In this document: one piece after another, positions 61,376 through 64,000 of the stretch
Layout: each line of letters begins with the position of its first letter
Numbering within the stretch: the stretch's first letter is position 1
NCBI RefSeq assembly: GCF_011049865.1
Contig: NZ_DRGY01000033.1
Span: 21,306-85,305, forward strand
Direction: 5' to 3'
Length of the DNA stretch: 64,000 nt
From: Marinobacter antarcticus
GTDB lineage: Bacteria; Pseudomonadota; Gammaproteobacteria; Pseudomonadales; Oleiphilaceae
Notes under the pieces: model-generated
The model's database searches: none
What the model saw: the letters and a program-made list of their open reading frames with translations, nothing else
Told to the model about the DNA's origin: nothing
Program-made: the position numbers and the translations under genes

Positions 61376-62905
61376 TCAAGCGCTATGATAAAGGATATTG
61401 TCGTCTTCAGGGGCATTTTCAGACTGCAATGGCGGTGTGTTGCCGTTAATTGTAAGCGCTTGCCCTGCCGGGGCCAGATCTTCCTCCGGCTCACACCACA
61501 GCGCCTGGCTGCCGCTATCGCACAGGTTTATCAAAGAAACTGCGGTGTAATGTATACCGATATAGGCAACAACCAGAGGTAACACCAGACGCATAACCCA
61601 GAACCAGATTGTTCCGAAAAGCTTCGGGGCGCCGCCAAGCATGGTTTTTGAGAGATTGTGCGTCAGACACCAACCGGTAAAAAGTGCGATGAGAATCGCC
61701 ACAACGGGAATCATCAATCCGCCCGTTAGCAGTTCCAGCCATCGAAAAATTGTTGCGCCACCGGCCCGGTAATCCGCCCACACGTTGAACGAACATAAGG
61801 AGGCCAACCCTGCGAGCCAAACTGCCAGTCCCACCAACGCAACAGACCGCCCACGCGGGGCGCCGGTCCATTCGCGAAACCAGCCAACAACAGGTTCCAA
61901 CAGCGCCAACGCCGTCGCCCAGACAATCATCACGACCACTACAAAAAAGGCCGCGATAACGAACTGGCTTGCCGGTAACTCCGCAAGCGTCACGGGCAGC
62001 GAAATAAACAACAAGCTGAGCCCTCGCTCGCCGTCAAAAGCGCTGTTTTCCGTTGCCATGGCAAAAATCATCAGCCCGGCCAGAATTGCAACCAGCGTAT
62101 CCATCAGTACAGCGGCCAGAATGGATCGCTTTAGCTGTGTTTCCGGTGCCGTATAGGCGCCCAGAACCGCCCAGACTCCCATTCCCAGGCCCAAGGTAAA
62201 AAACGCATGGAACAACGCGGCACTGAGACTGGCCCAGGTAAGATCCTCCGGGTGCATCTCGAGAATCTGACTGATAGCGCCGTCAATGCGACCATACCAA
62301 ACCGCAAGCCCGAACAATGCGAGCAAGAGTATCAGCGTGCCCGGCACAACAATTCTGAATGCTCGCTCAAGCCCTCCGACCACACCTTGCCCAGAGACCC
62401 ACAATACGGTGACCAGAAAGAACAAATGCCAACCCATAAACACGCGATAAGCCTTTGGGTCAGACACCATCTTTGCAAGAATTTCGGTGGCCTCCGTTTG
62501 ACCAACACCGGAGAACCGCCCCAAAGCGCCAAAAAACACATAGGCCAGAGCGATGGCACCGAAAACAGCCGTAAACGACAGCACCAGAAAGGCCGCCACT
62601 ATGCTAAGCCGCCCGGCGGCCATCCACCCCCTTGAGCTTTTGGCACTGCGAGTCAAACTATCCATTGCCAGCACAATTCCATGGCGCGCATACCGGCCAA
62701 TAGAGGCTTCAGTAACCATCAAAGGCAATGTCACCAAGAGCACACAGCCGAGATACAGCAGAATAAACAACCCGCCACCGTGCACGCTCGCCAGATAAGG
62801 AAATTGCCAAAGATTAGCCAGACCCACAGTTGCACCAACTGAGGCCCAGAAAAAGGTTGATTTACGGGCAAATGACCCGATATGTGTACGGTACGGCTTA
62901 GGCAT
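61376..62905 (-). CDS. Sodium-dependent neurotransmitter-type symporter (SNF/NSS family)
   Basis: 509 residues, about 11-12 hydrophobic segments. TM1 holds the family signature GATVGLANLWQFPYL followed by ASVHGGGLFILLYLGCVLLV. Bacterial members such as TnaT and MhsT import amino acids with sodium; the substrate here is unknown. ATG 62905 has AGGG 6 nt upstream; upstream in-frame ATG 62935 is less likely. The cytoplasmic tail (about 45 residues) is acidic. An SNF-type transporter between ratA and smpB is a local insertion compared with E. coli. Confidence 0.9.
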   Translation of the reverse strand: MPKPYRTHIGSFARKSTFFWASVGATVGLANLWQFPYLASVHGGGLFILLYLGCVLLVTLPLMVTEASIGRYARHGIVLAMDSLTRSAKSSRGWMAAGRLSIVAAFLVLSFTAVFGAIALAYVFFGALGRFSGVGQTEATEILAKMVSDPKAYRVFMGWHLFFLVTVLWVSGQGVVGGLERAFRIVVPGTLILLLALFGLAVWYGRIDGAISQILEMHPEDLTWASLSAALFHAFFTLGLGMGVWAVLGAYTAPETQLKRSILAAVLMDTLVAILAGLMIFAMATENSAFDGERGLSLLFISLPVTLAELPASQFVIAAFFVVVVMIVWATALALLEPVVGWFREWTGAPRGRSVALVGLAVWLAGLASLCSFNVWADYRAGGATIFRWLELLTGGLMIPVVAILIALFTGWCLTHNLSKTMLGGAPKLFGTIWFWVMRLVLPLVVAYIGIHYTAVSLINLCDSGSQALWCEPEEDLAPAGQALTINGNTPPLQSENAPEDDNILYHSA

Positions 62906-62990
62906 TCTCGACCCTGAAAGTGTCTGGCCCGTCATTGTAGCCGAAGGGCTTGCATACGTACGACCCGAACAAGCCGCCGAAGGCCATTTC

Positions 62991-63020
62991 GTGACCGGCC
63001 CTGCAATACTGGGCTACAAT
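62991..63020 (+). promoter_or_regulatory. Candidate smpB promoter
   Basis: GTGACC (62991-62996), 18-bp spacer, TACAAT (63015-63020). Transcription would start near 63027, just before a hairpin. Confidence 0.45.
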
Positions 63021-63029
63021 ACGCGTTTT

Positions 63030-63050
63030 GCCGACCCGATTCCGGTCGGC
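63030..63050 (+). other. Hairpin in the smpB leader
   Basis: GCCGACC-N7-GGTCGGC, perfect 7-bp arms, 33 nt before the smpB ATG and close to the predicted transcript 5' end. No T tract; a 5' stabilising stem-loop is the simplest reading. Confidence 0.55.
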
Positions 63051-63083
63051 TCGTTCATTCGTCCGAACCCGGATACTTGATCC

Positions 63084-63566
63084 ATGAGCAATAAAAAGCC
63101 CGGTACGCCGAGCAGTACCATCGCCCTGAACAAAAAGGCGAAACACGAATACCACATAGAAGAACGCTTCGAGGCGGGGATGGTTTTGCTTGGCTGGGAA
63201 GTAAAATCACTGCGGGCTGGCAAAGCGCAGATAACAGACGCTTATGTTTTGCTGAAAGACGGTGAGGCCTTCCTGCTAGGCGGGCATTTCCAGCCCCTCA
63301 CCGAAGCCTCCACCCATGTTATCGCCGATCCTACCCGCACCCGCAAGCTGCTGCTACACGCCAAAGAACTGGCCAAGCTGATCGGAGAAACAAGTCAGGC
63401 CGGCCAAACCTGCGTGCCCATGGCGATGTATTGGAAGCACAATAAAGTAAAATGCGAAATCGCTCTGGTGAAAGGCAAAAAACTGTTCGACAAGCGCGCA
63501 ACCGAGAAAGAGCGCGACTGGGATCGCCAGAAGCAACGCATTATGCGGGAAAACAACGCCTCTTGA
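63084..63566 (+). CDS. smpB: SsrA-binding protein SmpB
   Basis: 160 residues, same length as in E. coli. Oligonucleotide-binding-fold partner of tmRNA in trans-translation: [40 protein letters not shown], and a basic tail [20 protein letters not shown] that enters the mRNA channel. Lies 70 bp upstream of ssrA, its functional partner. No strong Shine-Dalgarno is visible before the ATG. Confidence 0.98.
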   Translation: MSNKKPGTPSSTIALNKKAKHEYHIEERFEAGMVLLGWEVKSLRAGKAQITDAYVLLKDGEAFLLGGHFQPLTEASTHVIADPTRTRKLLLHAKELAKLIGETSQAGQTCVPMAMYWKHNKVKCEIALVKGKKLFDKRATEKERDWDRQKQRIMRENNAS

Positions 63567-63598
63567 AGCTGCAATCCCAAAACAAAGCTGGCTAGGCC

Positions 63599-63628
63599 TT
63601 GAGTTTGCAGACTGGGGCCGCATATACT
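63599..63628 (+). promoter_or_regulatory. ssrA promoter
   Basis: TTGAGT (63599-63604), 18-bp spacer, TATACT (63623-63628), 8 nt before the predicted 5' end of tmRNA. Confidence 0.55.
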
Positions 63629-63636
63629 GTTCATAA

Positions 63637-63999
63637 GGGGACGACATGGCTTCGACGCTGGTGGCGAACCCTTGGGTGCATGTCGAGATGGCAGCCAATC
63701 TCGTTAATCCAAAGCTGCAACGCAATAGTCGCAAACGACGAAAACTACTCACTAGCAGCGTAAGCTGCTAGTCGTCCTGACTGGGTCGCCCGTAGCCCAG
63801 AGCTACATCTCAGGACGTCATCGCTTACGGGATGCTCCGTTATCCAGAGTTCACTGGCTAACGGCTAAGATTTAAAGAACTCGCCTCTTGCACCCTGGCC
63901 TTCGGGTCGCTCGAGGTTAAATCAATAGAAGGACATAAACATGTAGATCTCAAGGCATAGTGCTGGCGGACGCGGGTTCGATCCCCGCCGTCTCCACCA
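63637..63999 (+). ncRNA. ssrA: Transfer-messenger RNA (tmRNA, SsrA)
   Basis: 363 nt from GGGGACGACATGGC to an encoded CCA. The 5' GGGG end and 3' end GTCTCCACCA form the tRNA-Ala-like domain, with the T arm GGGTTCGATCCCC near 63974-63986. The tag frame runs from the resume codon GCA at 63731 to TAA at 63763 and encodes ANDENYSLAA, differing from the E. coli tag (ANDENYALAA) at one residue. Pseudoknot-forming repeats follow. It rescues stalled ribosomes with SmpB and tags products for proteolysis, probably including Lon and FtsH encoded in this window. Confidence 0.98.
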
Positions 64000-64000
64000 A

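Overview
The window is almost entirely core chromosome of a marine-type gammaproteobacterium. Gene order and protein sequences most resemble Marinobacter or a close relative of Pseudomonas. The block recN-grpE-dnaK-dnaJ-dapB-carAB-greA-yhbY-ftsH-folP-glmM-tpiA-secG-tRNA-Leu-rimP-nusA-infB-rbfA-truB-rpsO-pnp is the classical Pseudomonas-like order, and the split arginine succinyltransferase (AruF/AruG), the DcaP-like porin and the two-lipoyl AceF fit the same group. This assignment is inference from sequence recognition, not a database search. I see no insertion sequence, prophage, CRISPR array or obvious foreign island.

Layout. (1) 1-2798: end of a tetR-controlled RND efflux operon (pump partial at the window edge, plus lipoprotein adaptor), divergent from its TetR regulator across a double palindromic operator. 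(2) 3684-9887: complete arginine succinyltransferase (AST) operon aruC-aruF-aruG-aruD-aruB, without argR or aruE. (3) 9986-17568: DnaQ/GIY-YIG nuclease, porin, and pyruvate dehydrogenase aceE-aceF. (4) 18210-23667: a KamA-family radical SAM enzyme with a Shine-Dalgarno-sequestering leader hairpin, a CnoX-like thioredoxin, a Lon-type protease and a MarR regulator. (5) 24016-28957: branched-chain amino acid ABC transporter livJ, livHMGF. (6) 29232-32527: three envelope proteins (DUF3015, DUF4105/outer-membrane protein, alpha/beta-hydrolase lipoprotein). (7) 32580-41286: the pnp-rpsO-truB-rbfA-infB-nusA-rimP translation/RNA operon, read leftward, with a long structured leader. (8) 41608-47182: tRNA-Leu(GAG), secG, tpiA, glmM, folP, ftsH. 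(9) 47502-57716: yhbY, greA, carBA, dapB, dnaJ, dnaK, grpE. (10) 57961-63999: recN (two LexA boxes), fur, bamE, rnfH, ratA, a sodium-dependent symporter, smpB and ssrA (tmRNA).

Functional links: region 2 catabolises arginine to glutamate and succinate while carAB makes carbamoyl phosphate for arginine and pyrimidines; LivJHMGF imports amino acids; grpE-dnaK-dnaJ with a sigma-32-type promoter, Lon, CnoX and FtsH form a proteostasis set; pnp/nusA/infB/rbfA/rimP/truB with smpB-ssrA cover RNA and ribosome quality control.

The window holds no clear new multi-gene system. The least explained signals are RNA or DNA elements: the multi-hairpin, doubly terminated leader of rimP-nusA, the hairpin hiding the KamA-family ribosome binding site, the 18-bp tandem repeat in the carA leader, and the 10-bp tandem repeat at the astB stop. 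Several start codons were re-assigned from Shine-Dalgarno position and family N-termini, including non-ATG starts for pnp, rimP, carA and ftsH.
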